In this document: positions 35,328 through 44,405 of the stretch, piece by piece
Layout: the number at the start of each line of letters is the position of its first letter
Numbering within the stretch: the first letter of the stretch is position 1
Source of the DNA: JACPPO01 sp965262505
GTDB lineage: Bacteria > Acidobacteriota > Vicinamibacteria > Vicinamibacterales > UBA2999
DNA length: 64,000 nucleotides
NCBI GenBank assembly: GCA_965262505.1
Contig: CBDHFM010000030.1
Location: 806,001 to 870,000, forward strand
Direction of reading: 5' to 3'
Made by a program: the position numbers and the translations under genes
The notes under the pieces: model-generated
Database searches by the model: none
Told to the model about the DNA's origin: nothing
What the model saw: only the letters and a program-made list of their open reading frames with translations

Positions 35328-36883
35328 TAGTGGAGCAGGATGTGGGCCAAGACCAGTGAGGCGAAGAGCCCCGCGCCGAACCGTGCCACGCCCCTATCGG
35401 GGGCCGCGATCAGGTCGCGGAACGGGATGCGCCATCCGTTGCGCCTCATCGTCGGCACGGCGACTGCGGTGAAGCTGAGCACGATGACCCACCCGGACCG
35501 CACGAGATAGCTCATCTCCGGCCAGACCAACGTGAACCCAAAATACATGGCCATGCTGGCGAACACGGCTCCGAGGACGAGCCGCCGTGACGGCCGGATG
35601 AGAAAGACCGCGGCGGACACGAGCACCACGAACCCGTTCTTCACGTAGTAGGACAACTCGTTGAACCAGTGCGTCAGCGGATCGTCCTGGAGACTGCCTG
35701 TCTTGAGGTAGACGACCAGGAAGGCAAAGAGCAGTCCGGTCCCGAGGGTGCCAACGATGGCCGATTTGCCCATGCGGACGACATCCTCGGGGGACGCGTT
35801 CGGCCGCAGGTGTCGCTTGTAGACGTCGATGGACCACAGAGTGGACACGGAGTGGAAGATGGAGTCGACCGTGCTCATCAGGGAGGCGAAGAGCCCGCAG
35901 ACGATGAGGCCGCGCAGGCCGACCGGGAGGAACTGGGTGACAAGGATCATGTACGCCGTGTCCGGGTCGTCGAGGGGCGCGTCGGCCAGGATGCCGGCCA
36001 TGGCGATCCCGGGGATGACGATGATGAGCAGCGTGACGTACTTGAGGACCCCGCCAACCAACAGGCCGACCTGGGCGTGCCGCAGGTTCTTCGCCGCCAG
36101 GGCCCGCTGGAGAATGACCTGGTTCGCTCCCCAGTAGTTCAAGTTCAAGAGGTTCATCCCGATGAGCGCGGTCCACGGCACGGTCGGATGGTCCCGGGGA
36201 AGGTGCAGGTGCATGAGGTGTCCCGTCCTGCCGAAGAGTTCCGACCAGCCGCCGAGGTGATGCACGGCGATCGTGACCGTGATGAGCCCTCCACCGAGGA
36301 GCAAGACGAACTGGGCGATATCAGTTCGCACCACAGCACGCAAGCCGCCGAGGTAGGTATAGACTGCCGAGAAGGCCCCCAGAGCGACACTCAGGACGGC
36401 GAGCCGCACGGCCTGGCTGTCGCTGATCCACGCCACCATCTCAGAGAAGATGCCATCGAGCGCAAAGGCCGCCCAGAACAGCGTCGTGCCGAGGTAAAGC
36501 AGCGCGTAGAGCACAATCATCAGGAGTGCATACGTCAACGCGACCCGTGGCCCGAAGCGCTGCTCGAAAAACTGGCTGATCGTGACGACCTTGAGTCGGA
36601 GATAGAGGGGGACGAAAAAGAAGGCGGCGATTACAATGCCGAAGATGGCGTTGAGCTCGAAGTTCCCCTGCGCCAGTCCACCCACGTAGGCCGCGCCGGC
36701 CACGGAGAGAAAGTGGCCGGCCTCGATGTTCGTCGCGATCGTCGACATCGCGATGGACGGCCACCGCAGCGAGCGCGAACTGAGGAAATACTCCTCGGGA
36801 CCCACGTGTGCGTCGGCGCGCGCACGCAGGCCGATAACGAAAATGACGGCGAAGTACGCGACGACAATCCCAAGGTCGATCAT
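35327..36883 (-). CDS. Sodium:solute symporter (SSS family)
   Basis: 518 residues, about 13 hydrophobic spans, normal SSS length. Family features: IAMSTIATNIEAGHFLSVAG early, GGLRAVVRTDIAQFVLLLGG in span 5-6, and FASLMSTVDSIFHSVSTLWS, the SSS region with Ser/Thr sodium-site residues. It would take up a sugar, carboxylate or similar solute with Na+. The stop codon TAA is shared with the IS630 target TA; the gene is not damaged. The ligand is not predictable from neighbours. The 150 bp upstream contain no other gene. Confidence 0.9.
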   Translation of the reverse strand: MIDLGIVVAYFAVIFVIGLRARADAHVGPEEYFLSSRSLRWPSIAMSTIATNIEAGHFLSVAGAAYVGGLAQGNFELNAIFGIVIAAFFFVPLYLRLKVVTISQFFEQRFGPRVALTYALLMIVLYALLYLGTTLFWAAFALDGIFSEMVAWISDSQAVRLAVLSVALGAFSAVYTYLGGLRAVVRTDIAQFVLLLGGGLITVTIAVHHLGGWSELFGRTGHLMHLHLPRDHPTVPWTALIGMNLLNLNYWGANQVILQRALAAKNLRHAQVGLLVGGVLKYVTLLIIVIPGIAMAGILADAPLDDPDTAYMILVTQFLPVGLRGLIVCGLFASLMSTVDSIFHSVSTLWSIDVYKRHLRPNASPEDVVRMGKSAIVGTLGTGLLFAFLVVYLKTGSLQDDPLTHWFNELSYYVKNGFVVLVSAAVFLIRPSRRLVLGAVFASMAMYFGFTLVWPEMSYLVRSGWVIVLSFTAVAVPTMRRNGWRIPFRDLIAAPDRGVARFGAGLFASLVLAHILLH

Positions 36884-37034
36884 GGACGGCGGCTAGGGCT
36901 GGGGCTCCACAGAGATATTCTCTGACCGGTCGCGCACCAGCAGCGACGCGCGCGGTCGCTTGGCAGGTGCGGAGAGCTTGCCCTCGGTGCGGTCTACTGA
37001 CACAACTGAATCTTCTTCATGACCAAACCGCCCC

Positions 37035-37250
37035 TCAGCCGACCATGGCAGAGCGCACAGGCAACGCTTCGGTCTCCAGCGCGGACAGGTCCAAGCGCTT
37101 GGACGCGTGGTCGATGTCAGAACCGAGCACGCTGCCGGCGGCGTCGAGATCGACGTTCAAGCCGTCCGAAACCTCGCGCGTCTCCGCGCCCGGTCCGGCC
37201 TTCAGTTCGACATAGAGGTTGTCGGTTTCTGGATAGTAATGAAGCTTCAT
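37035..37250 (-). CDS. DUF2283 protein
   Basis: 71 residues beginning MKLHYYPETDNLYVELKAGP, with GLNVDLDAAGSVLGSDIDHA, the DUF2283 signature. Small cytoplasmic beta protein of unknown role, often found next to a DUF4258-type or toxin-like gene. Its ATG overlaps the stop of a short upstream frame (ATGA). Confidence 0.85.
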   Translation of the reverse strand: MKLHYYPETDNLYVELKAGPGAETREVSDGLNVDLDAAGSVLGSDIDHASKRLDLSALETEALPVRSAMVG

Positions 37251-37360
37251 GGCTGGTCTTTTCGAAATCTCCGATCAAAGAAGGCATTGTGGTGCCGCGA
37301 TGCACGACCCAGTACCTCGTCCAGAGCCAACAGGGTGCCTCTCTCAACGAGCTCCTTCAC
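37247..37360 (-). CDS. Possible short partner gene upstream of DUF2283
   Basis: A frame reading VKELVERGTLLALDEVLGRA then SRHHNAFFDRRFRKDQP, ending in TGA that overlaps the DUF2283 ATG by 4 bp. The GTG at 37360 has no clear ribosome site; the frame stays open upstream to an IS-A end at 37554, so the native N-terminus may be lost. No family recognised. Coupling is the main support. Confidence 0.3.
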   Translation of the reverse strand: MKELVERGTLLALDEVLGRASRHHNAFFDRRFRKDQP

Positions 37361-37514
37361 GTCGTCGCCATCGGTACCCTGCTGCACATCCCCAAGGCGG
37401 CGGGATCGCGCGCCAGGGGCCGGCGGTGAGCCTGACGTCGGGCGGGGCGGGCGCCCGGAGACCAACGCTAATCGCGGGATAATCAGCCGATAATGGCCCT
37501 TTAAACGGCCGTCG

Positions 37515-37554
37515 AGCGGGCCCCACCCGCAGCGGGTATTCATGCAACAACGCC
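37515..37554. mobile_element. IS-A right-end fragment
   Basis: GGGCCCCACCCGCAGCGGGT followed by ATTCATGCAACAACGCC is the outermost 40 bp of an IS-A right end (compare 42732-42781). No adjoining transposase; relict. Confidence 0.7.
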
Positions 37555-37621
37555 GCTCCCAGGCCGTGCGCCCTGGCGCCCCCGACAGTGCGGGGCGAGT
37601 GCAGTCCGAAACCGGCCCTAG

Positions 37622-39088
37622 CAGCCCGTGGTTAAAGGTCGCCTTCTGACGCGCCAACAGGTAGCAGCTCGAAACGATGATTCGGCGTAAAAACGGACGC
37701 CTGATCGTCGGATGGCGTGTGGTGGTCGCGCCAGCGGCGCTCCACGCGCGTCCACAGCGCAATGACGAGCGCCACAATCGTCGCCAGGTGGCCCTGCAGG
37801 CTCCGCGGCGTGCCGACGCCGACGAGCGACCGCATCAAGAGGCCCAGATTGAAGTCGCCGATATGGACGAGTAAACGTTTCAGGATGTTGGTGTGCCCTC
37901 GCAGATGCGTGCGCCGCATCCCACCGGTTTCAGAGAGATGCGCATTCGGTCGTTCGAGATACTCACTCCGTCGACGCGACAAGGCCAACCCACGCACGCC
38001 CCGGATGCGTCGACGATTCGCGTACACCGCGTCGCGCGCCGCCGCCTGGTGCGTCCAGTTGCGCCGGCCGCGATCGAGCTCCGCGATATAGGTCCGCAGG
38101 TCGAGTGTCGCGAGATCCACCAGCGTCTGATTACTGTGGTATCCCTTGTCGGCCACGACCTCGTCGATGATCGCCGTGTGCCCGTCGGTCGCCACCGCCA
38201 CGGCTTCGAGCTCTTCGGCCGTCGTGGTGACCGTCTCCGCGATCGTCGTCGTATCGCCCTGATCGGCGCCCTGCACCGTCACGCCCACGATCGCCCCAGT
38301 CTCCAGGTCGACGGCGTGCTCAGCCTTGTGGGCTAGATGCGTACGCCCGTCCTTCATTTTCGTGATCCGCGCATCAGGGTCGTGTGGATGCCGCCAGTCG
38401 GTATTGCAGCCCTTCTTCGGGCGCTTGCGATCAAGGCGCGCTAAGTCCGCCCGTGTCGGCGTCTCGATGCCCGAGGCCTGTGCGAGCCGCGTCAAGAACT
38501 CCTGATACGTCTCGCCGGAGTCGCGGCGCACGATGCTCCGCAAGGCGGCATTGGCTTCGAGGGTCGTGGCATCGATCCCGATCGTCTTGCCCTTCACGCG
38601 ATCGGCCGTCGCCAGCACCTGCAGGATCCACGTGAAGACCGCCCGGTGCGTCTCGAGGTCGATCAGCCGCCGCGTCCGGGAGATCGTCGAGTGCTCGGGT
38701 GTCGCCTCATCGAGGCCCAACCCGAGAAAGCCGCGCAGCGCCAGCGAGTCGGCAGTCCGCCAGGCGATCCCACGCTCCGAATCGATGCCCTCGAAGTACC
38801 CGATCAAGAGCAGCCGGAAATAGGTCCCCGGCAGCAGACTGGGACGGCCGACCGTCGCGGCGTAGAACGGGGCGCACTGCGCCTCGACGCACGCGTCGAA
38901 CGCGTGCGTGTCCAGGACCTGATTTAGCCGCTGATAGAACGGATGCCCGCCCGTAACCGGCAACGCGTTCGTCGCGATCCACAATCCGGGTGTCCGTGCC
39001 CGGTCCTTACGTCGACTCATGGCCATGCGGGAGTGTAGTACGCGGGATCAGTCGTGTCGATCCCTTTCGGCCCTTTAACCACAGGCTG
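37622..39088 (-). mobile_element. IS-C copy 2, intact
   Basis: 1,467 bp; ends CAGCCCGTGGTTAAA and (complement) CAGCCTGTGGTTAAA, one mismatch. Target duplication CTAG at 37618-37621 and 39089-39092. The right-hand CTAG contains the TAG stop of the TlpA-like gene, so the insertion is placed exactly after its last codon. Confidence 0.92.
37632..39026 (-). CDS. IS-C transposase (IS5/IS1182-like), intact
   Basis: 464 residues: N-terminal domain (GHPFYQRLNQVLDTHAFDAC, GTYFRLLLIGYFEGIDSERG, EHSTISRTRRLIDLETHRAV) and DDE domain (IGIDATTLEANAALRSIV, EVVADKGYHSNQTLVDLATL, HTNILKRLLVHIGDFNLGLL). No disruption compared with copy 1, so probably active. Confidence 0.9.
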   Translation of the reverse strand: MAMSRRKDRARTPGLWIATNALPVTGGHPFYQRLNQVLDTHAFDACVEAQCAPFYAATVGRPSLLPGTYFRLLLIGYFEGIDSERGIAWRTADSLALRGFLGLGLDEATPEHSTISRTRRLIDLETHRAVFTWILQVLATADRVKGKTIGIDATTLEANAALRSIVRRDSGETYQEFLTRLAQASGIETPTRADLARLDRKRPKKGCNTDWRHPHDPDARITKMKDGRTHLAHKAEHAVDLETGAIVGVTVQGADQGDTTTIAETVTTTAEELEAVAVATDGHTAIIDEVVADKGYHSNQTLVDLATLDLRTYIAELDRGRRNWTHQAAARDAVYANRRRIRGVRGLALSRRRSEYLERPNAHLSETGGMRRTHLRGHTNILKRLLVHIGDFNLGLLMRSLVGVGTPRSLQGHLATIVALVIALWTRVERRWRDHHTPSDDQASVFTPNHRFELLPVGASEGDL

Positions 39089-40075
39089 CTAGGCGGCCAG
39101 CAGCCGCTCGACGTGTGCGGCGAGCTCCTCGTATTCGAGATTGCCGGGGTTGTAGAGCCGCACGGTCCCGCTGCGGTCGATGATGACCAGTGTCGGTGTG
39201 GTGCTGACGCCAAACTCGACGAAATTCCGCTGGCTCACCGGCACGCTCATCCAGGACGGGATGGGGTAGCGCTCCTGATAGGCGTCGCGCAGATAGGCCA
39301 TCTCCTCTTCCGGCGCGGCATCCTGCCCACGTGCCGTGTAACCGTAGAGCTGTGTCGGCCCCAGAATGGCGAGACCACGCTCGCCGTAGGTCTCGTGCAG
39401 CCGTTCGAGCGCGGGCAGCTGCCGCTTGCAGTCTGGACACCAGTGGGCCCAGAAGAAGGCCACGATGACCTTGCCTTTCAGGCTGTCCTGTGGTGGGAGC
39501 GGCTCGCCGAGGTGATCCTCGACGTCGAGCACCGGAAACGGCTGTCCTTCCAGGCTGAGCAGCAAGAAGTTCTTCTGGATTCGGGTCTCGATCGAGGTAT
39601 CCCGATACCGCTCGCGCTGCGTACGAAGAAACTCAACCGCGCCAGGCCTGTCGCCCCGTGCGTCCCGCGCCTGTCCAAGCACCTCGATGCTGGCGCCCAG
39701 CGCGAGCGGCAACTGGCCGTCAGCGTCGAGCTCCCGAGAGCGGAGCAGCACCTGGCTCCCGTTGTACGCCTCGCGCGCGTACTGCTCGGCCACATCCCAG
39801 CGCTCGGCGAAGCTGGCCCCGCGACCAAGCCAGGATGCGGCGAGCAGCCACTCGGGACCTGATTCGTCGTGATGGTGACGCTGCTCTTCGATGAGCGCCT
39901 GCGCCGCATCGACTTCCTCGGCCCAGGCCATGTCCCGCATCTGGCCGACGAGCTCCGACAGCTCGAGGCGCGATCCCTCCGGCACCGCGACCAGCCCCTC
40001 CTGGGATCCCGAGCACCCCCAAGCGAGACTCAACACGAAGACACACGCGAAACCGGGAATCCCCCTCTTCTCCAT
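39089..40075 (-). CDS. TlpA/ResA-like thioredoxin-fold protein, probably exported
   Basis: 328 residues. Signal MEKRGIPGFACVFVLSLAWG followed by CSGSQE suggests a lipoprotein (lipobox AWGC is poor) or secreted protein. A helical region of about 150 residues precedes a C-terminal thioredoxin domain with active site WCPDC (FFWAHWCPDCKRQLP) and the cis-Pro in VSTTPTLVIID. It would reduce disulfides or help cofactor assembly in the periplasm. GGGAGG lies 9 nt before the ATG. It follows the sugar dehydrogenase gene by 63 bp in one direction, likely an operon. An IS-C sits exactly at its stop codon. Confidence 0.85.
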   Translation of the reverse strand: MEKRGIPGFACVFVLSLAWGCSGSQEGLVAVPEGSRLELSELVGQMRDMAWAEEVDAAQALIEEQRHHHDESGPEWLLAASWLGRGASFAERWDVAEQYAREAYNGSQVLLRSRELDADGQLPLALGASIEVLGQARDARGDRPGAVEFLRTQRERYRDTSIETRIQKNFLLLSLEGQPFPVLDVEDHLGEPLPPQDSLKGKVIVAFFWAHWCPDCKRQLPALERLHETYGERGLAILGPTQLYGYTARGQDAAPEEEMAYLRDAYQERYPIPSWMSVPVSQRNFVEFGVSTTPTLVIIDRSGTVRLYNPGNLEYEELAAHVERLLAA

Positions 40076-40138
40076 CGAAGTGCCTCCCTGTCTAAGACGA
40101 TCGACGCGTTTCTCAGTGTACCCGGCCGGCGCCGGGTT

Positions 40139-41290
40139 TCAGTTCTTCGGTGTGAGTTTGAGCAAGCGCCCGGCACTTTCGTCCTCGTCGTCCTCCAGGA
40201 CCCAGATGGCGCCGTCCGGTCCCTCGACGATGCTGCGAATTCGCGCACCCATCTCGTAACGCCCGACCTCGCGGGCATCCACGCCGTCGAGCTCGACCCG
40301 CACGATCGCCTGGGACGAGAGCCCGGCCGCGACTGCATCGCCTCGCCAGTCGGAGAACAGATCGCCACGGTAAATCATCAGGTCACCCGGCGAAATGACG
40401 GGGTTCCACGAAATCGCCGGTTTCTCGAATTCCGGATGCGTGTCGTGGTCCGGTATCTCACGCCCGTCGTAGTGGTCGCCGGCGGAGACGAGCGGATAAC
40501 CGTAATTCGCTGCACGCGTGATCAGGTTCAGCTCGTCGCCGCCGCTCGGCCCCATTTCGATGTCCCAGAGTTGACCCTCGAGATCGATGGCCAGCCCGAG
40601 CACATTGCGGTGGCCCAGCGACCAGATCTGCCCATAGATCCCGTCATCGTCGACCAGCGGGTCCACGTCGAAATAGTCGACGAAAGGATTGTCGGCCGGC
40701 ACCGAACCATCGTCATGCAATCGCAGGACCTTGCCCAGATTCGTCTGCATGTCCTGGGCCGGTGTGAATTTCTGGCGGTCTCCGGACGAGATCCACAGGT
40801 ACCCTTCGTCGTCGAACAACAGCCGGTGCCCGTAATGGCCGAAGCCGACGACCTTGGGATACTGGCGCCAGATGACTTCGACGTCGGACAGGTCTCCGCC
40901 GCCCTCGGTCTGGTTCAGAACCGCCCGGACGACGGCGGCGCCACGGGTATGGCCGCCCACACCAGATTCGGCGTAGCTCAGGTAGATCACGTTATTCTCG
41001 ATGAAACCCGGATGCAGGGCGACGTCGCCCAGGCCACCCTGGCCGCCGTACGCGACGTCCGGCACGCCATCGATGTCCGGGGACTTCTCACCGTTCTGGG
41101 TGACGATGAAGAGGGTGCCTTTCTGTTCCGTCACCAGCATGCGGCCGTCTGGCAGGAAGGCGAGGGCCCATGGCTCGTCGAAGAAGGTAATCGACTCGAC
41201 CTCGAATGGCAGGTCCGTTTGTGCTTGCGCGCCGACCGCCATCACGATGCTCGAGATGAGCAGCCCATTCACTAAGAGTCGTCTCGCCAT
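40139..41290 (-). CDS. PQQ-dependent soluble sugar dehydrogenase
   Basis: 383 residues. The ATG at 41290 follows GCGAGG by 8 nt; signal peptide MARRLLVNGLLISSIVMAVG ending AQAQ. GDH-B/Asd-type beta-propeller: EPWALAFLPDGRMLVTEQKG, GGQGGLGDVALHPGF, GHYGHRLLFDDEGYLWIS, IWSLGHRNVLGLA, MGPSGGDELNLI. The His-Arg-Asn and GGDE motifs match PQQ and Ca2+ binding sites of soluble aldose dehydrogenases. It would oxidise aldoses in the periplasm. No PQQ synthesis genes are in the window. Confidence 0.9.
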   Translation of the reverse strand: MARRLLVNGLLISSIVMAVGAQAQTDLPFEVESITFFDEPWALAFLPDGRMLVTEQKGTLFIVTQNGEKSPDIDGVPDVAYGGQGGLGDVALHPGFIENNVIYLSYAESGVGGHTRGAAVVRAVLNQTEGGGDLSDVEVIWRQYPKVVGFGHYGHRLLFDDEGYLWISSGDRQKFTPAQDMQTNLGKVLRLHDDGSVPADNPFVDYFDVDPLVDDDGIYGQIWSLGHRNVLGLAIDLEGQLWDIEMGPSGGDELNLITRAANYGYPLVSAGDHYDGREIPDHDTHPEFEKPAISWNPVISPGDLMIYRGDLFSDWRGDAVAAGLSSQAIVRVELDGVDAREVGRYEMGARIRSIVEGPDGAIWVLEDDEDESAGRLLKLTPKN

Positions 41291-41452
41291 GTCATAACCT
41301 CGCTCGGTACGTTCGGAGTCCATCCACGCTACGCTTGTGCATCATATTGTCTTCGCGCTCGTCGCGCGACCGTCCGCTCGGCCCGCCACGCGTGGTAGAC
41401 ATCGCGTTGACTCCTGGCAGCTCTTCGAGCTGCTGCGTGAACCCCATGCCGG

Positions 41453-41652
41453 CCTACTACTCCGGCTGGCGCAAGCATGAGATCCTCGGCCTCACCTGGG
41501 ACGAAATTGACGAGGCCGGCGGCGTCATCCGGCTCTCGCCCGCGCGCTCGAAGACGTTGGTGGGCCGGATTCTCCCGATCTCGCCCCCCATCGCCGACGC
41601 GCTGGCCCGACGGCGGGCCCGCCGCGACCCCACGAGCCCGCTCGTCTTCCAC
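41453..41652 (+). pseudogene. Phage integrase shard, near-identical to the 56.8 kb gene
   Basis: AYYSGWRKHEILGLTWDEID followed by EAGGVIRLSPARSKTLVGRI and RRARRDPTSPLVFH matches the catalytic Arg region of the integrase at 56837-57865 with few changes. No N-terminus, and the C-terminal part is cut by IS-A copy 5 at 41653. It marks a second, lost copy of that mobile element. The 160 bp to its left hold nothing I can identify. Confidence 0.85.
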
Positions 41653-42731
41653 GGCGTTGTTGCACGAATCGTCCCTGGCCCGCACGAGGCCCACCGACAG
41701 GATCCTCACCGGCCGATGCGATACGACACTGGTCGGCCGAGGGCGGTCATCCGATTCAAGATCTCACAGCCGAGGACGACCTCACTCCCCTGCCCAGCTG
41801 GACTCCGGGCGCGCAGGCCATCGCCGATGATGGACTTGTAGCGGAAGAACGCATTCTCCACCCGGCCCTGATGATGGTACCCGGACGCCTTCTTCCACTG
41901 GCGCCGGCCGAGCGTCTTCACCCACGTGATCGTCCGATCCCGCGCGGGCGACCGCGGGCCGTGGCCAGAGACGTTCGCCGTCTTGGCCGGTGGGATGACC
42001 ACCGTCGCACCCCGCGCCCCCGCCGTTTCGTAGACGGCGACCGTGTCATAGGCGGCGTCAGCGGTGACGCGCACGAGAGGGCCCTCGACCGCCGTGAGCA
42101 GATCGAGGGCGGTGGTCGCATCATCACCCGTCGCCTCGGTCAGCGTGTGGACGAGGACCACGCCGGACTGATCGACGCCAAGGTGGAGCTTCCGCCAGCC
42201 GCGTCTGCCGCGGCCACCGTGTTTCGCAGCAGCCCACTCACCCTCCCCGACGATGGACAGACCTGTGCTGTCAAGCACGAGATGGATGCCCTCGTCGGTC
42301 GGGACCGGCCGCAGACGGCGCCGCAGATGCTGGCTGCGCCGGGAGAGCGTCGTATAGTCGGGGGCGGAGAGGTCGAGGCGCATCATCCCGAACAGGGCGT
42401 GCAGGAACCCTTCGGCCTGGCGCAGCGGGAGATGGTAGAGGAGCCGCAGGGTCAGGGCGGTCTCGATGGCGAGATCTGAGTACCGCCGCTGCCCACCCCG
42501 CCGGCCGCTCCGGCGGGGCGTCCAGGCCGCGATCGCTTCCGAGGATAACCACACCGTCACATCGCCGCGGCGAACGAGGGCCTGATTGTAGGCCGCCCAG
42601 TTCGCCACCCGGTACTTCGTCTTATACGTGGGATGGACCTTCGACTGCATCCCTGTAGTGTGGATCCTGCGGAGGATCATGAGAAATGCGGGCCAAACCG
42701 CCCCACCGCAGAGTCTTCATGCAACAACGCC
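41653..42731 (-). mobile_element. IS-A copy 5
   Basis: 1,079 bp; left end GGCGTTGTTGCACGAA at 41653, right end TTCATGCAACAACGCC ending 42731. Inserted in the integrase shard on the left; on the right it abuts another IS-A right-end fragment. No matching 9-bp flanks. Confidence 0.9.
41706..42650 (-). CDS. IS-A transposase, copy 5
   Basis: 314 residues from MQSKVHPTYKTKYRVANW to SYRIGR, full length, with LVLDSTGLSI, VTADAAYDT and YHHQGRVENAFFRYKSI. Closest in sequence to copies 1 and 2. Undamaged. Confidence 0.9.
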   Translation of the reverse strand: MQSKVHPTYKTKYRVANWAAYNQALVRRGDVTVWLSSEAIAAWTPRRSGRRGGQRRYSDLAIETALTLRLLYHLPLRQAEGFLHALFGMMRLDLSAPDYTTLSRRSQHLRRRLRPVPTDEGIHLVLDSTGLSIVGEGEWAAAKHGGRGRRGWRKLHLGVDQSGVVLVHTLTEATGDDATTALDLLTAVEGPLVRVTADAAYDTVAVYETAGARGATVVIPPAKTANVSGHGPRSPARDRTITWVKTLGRRQWKKASGYHHQGRVENAFFRYKSIIGDGLRARSPAGQGSEVVLGCEILNRMTALGRPVSYRIGR

Positions 42732-42781
42732 AGTGCGGGCCACGCCGCCCCACCCGCAGCGGGTATTCATGCAACGACGCC
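42732..42781. mobile_element. Second IS-A right-end fragment, in tandem
   Basis: AGTGCGGGCCACGCCGCCCC through TTCATGCAACGACGCC directly follows the right end of copy 5. The terminus has one mismatch. It abuts an IS1380 fragment, so an earlier IS-A had inserted in that IS1380 copy. Confidence 0.7.
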
Positions 42782-43061
42782 GCTGTTCGGGGCGATGCCC
42801 CAGCGGATCTGGGCGCTGCCCGTACCGGCCGGTTGACGGCCGATGGCGTCACGAGACCGTGGGCGACGACAGGGCGCAACGTGGAGGAGGTGTCGAAGAA
42901 ACGTCCCAGAACCACCGCGGTTTGCTCGGCGAGACCTTCGCGCACAGCCCGCTGACGGTTTAGAGGGCATACCCAGTGGGCCGCAACAGCAAATCGGTTC
43001 AGGCAGAGGGTTTTGGGTGTATAAGGGGCTAGGCTGGGACGGCCAAAGTGGAAATCCCGGC
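42782..43061 (+). mobile_element. IS1380 right-end fragment
   Basis: LFGAMPQRIWALPVPAG and a stop at 42834-42836 match the last residues of the IS1380 transposase at 23.1 kb; the non-coding tail ends TGGAAATCCCGGC (43049-43061), the element's terminus. The rest of that copy is gone. The end lies 125 bp before the FAA-hydrolase start. Confidence 0.8.
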
Positions 43062-43185
43062 TCGGAGCGAGATTCGGTCTTGTGTGCACCGCAGCCACAA
43101 TGGTAACATGACAGGTGGCGCTCGGTTGCCATCTCGCCGTGGTGCCTCGGAAGCACACACGGATTCACCAAGGAGAAAAGATCTC

Positions 43186-44328
43186 ATGAAACTCATCGCG
43201 ACCGTAGTAGGTCTTGTGGCGGTGCTAGGCGCTAGCCCGGCCCTCGCGCAAGGCAACATGGAGCCGGCGGAGCCCTTCAAGCTCGGCACCTTCGAGTTCG
43301 ATGCTGGCCCGAAGGTCGGCATCGTGCTGCAGGACCGGTATGTGATCGAACTCGATCGGGCGAATGCGTCCCTGCAGATCAACCCAAGTTATGCACGCGT
43401 GTTGATGCCGGCCGACATGCTCGAGATCATTGGACAGTACGAGTACGGACTCAAGTACCGGATCTATGAAGTCGTCACCGATGTCGTAAACAACAATCGG
43501 CTCAGCGCTCAGTCGAGGCCTGCGTATATCCACGACGTCGCGGACGTCCGCACCCTGGCCCCTATTCTCTACCCAGGGAAGATCCTGAACGCGGCCGGGA
43601 ACTTCTACAGCCACGTGTGCGAGGGGTGTAGCGCGGAAGAACAGGCGGAGAGCGACCGCCAGATGCGCGCGAATCGGGGCATCCCCTATCTGTTCCTCAA
43701 GCCGGCCCGGGGTGCCGTGATTGGAAACGGTCAGGCAGTCGTCATTCCCGACGGTCGAGATCGGATCGATTGGGAAGTCGAGCTCGGCACTGTGATCGGC
43801 CGTCCGGCCCGTTACATTTCGGCCACCGAGGCTCAGGATTATGTATTCGGCTACATGGCGACAATCGACATCTCCGATCGGGGTGGACGGCCGGGGACGG
43901 GTCGCGAATCCGACTGGCTCGTTGGCAAGGGACACGAAACCTTTGCGCCCATGGGCCCCTGGATCGTTCCGAAGGAGTTCTACGGCGATCCTATGGAGAC
44001 CCTCCATCAGCAGTTGGCGATCGATGGTGTGACGGTACAAGAGGCGCGCGCCGGTGACATGATTCACTCGGTCTGGGAGCTGATGGAGTACGCCTCGTCG
44101 ATCATCACCCTGCATCCTGGCGATGTGCTCAACAGCGGGACCTCGGGCGGCACCTCCTCGGGAGCGTTCGTCGAGGGAACCCGGTCAGGCTATCTGCAGC
44201 CGGGCGAGGTGATCGAGGCCACCATCGACGGTATCGGCACGCTCCGAATGCCGACGGTGTCCGGTTCGTCGCTGCCGGGGGACCTCACCGGCTCACACCT
44301 CCCGCCGGTCGACACCTACCGGAAGTAA
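43186..44328 (+). CDS. Exported fumarylacetoacetate-hydrolase-fold protein
   Basis: 380 residues. AAGGAG precedes the ATG at 43186. Signal peptide MKLIATVVGLVAVLGASPAL ends ALAQG, unusual because this fold is normally cytoplasmic. The C-terminal 230 residues carry FAH motifs: IDWEVELGTVIGRPARYI (metal-binding Glu), VFGYMATIDISDRGGRPG, SDWLVGKGHETFAPMGPW, and LNSGTSGGTSSGAF. Family members hydrolyse or decarboxylate 2-oxo acids with Mg2+. A hairpin terminator follows 40 bp after the stop. Confidence 0.88.
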   Translation: MKLIATVVGLVAVLGASPALAQGNMEPAEPFKLGTFEFDAGPKVGIVLQDRYVIELDRANASLQINPSYARVLMPADMLEIIGQYEYGLKYRIYEVVTDVVNNNRLSAQSRPAYIHDVADVRTLAPILYPGKILNAAGNFYSHVCEGCSAEEQAESDRQMRANRGIPYLFLKPARGAVIGNGQAVVIPDGRDRIDWEVELGTVIGRPARYISATEAQDYVFGYMATIDISDRGGRPGTGRESDWLVGKGHETFAPMGPWIVPKEFYGDPMETLHQQLAIDGVTVQEARAGDMIHSVWELMEYASSIITLHPGDVLNSGTSGGTSSGAFVEGTRSGYLQPGEVIEATIDGIGTLRMPTVSGSSLPGDLTGSHLPPVDTYRK

Positions 44329-44370
44329 CGACGGGCTAGGTTCTCGAGTTCAGGACGTTGCGGGCAACGG

Positions 44371-44404
44371 GGGCACGATCGAAAAATTGATCGTGCCCGT
44401 TCTT
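44371..44404 (+). terminator. Rho-independent terminator after the FAA-hydrolase gene
   Basis: GGGCACGATC, loop GAAAAATT, GATCGTGCCC form a 10-bp stem at 44371-44398, followed by GTTCTT. The T-run is short. An IS-A left end starts 2 bp after it. Confidence 0.65.
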
Positions 44405-44405
44405 T

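Noticed and set aside
35669..36925. 418-codon plus-strand frame opposite the symporter
   Set aside because: Highly charged shadow of a hydrophobic membrane-protein gene; no ribosome site.
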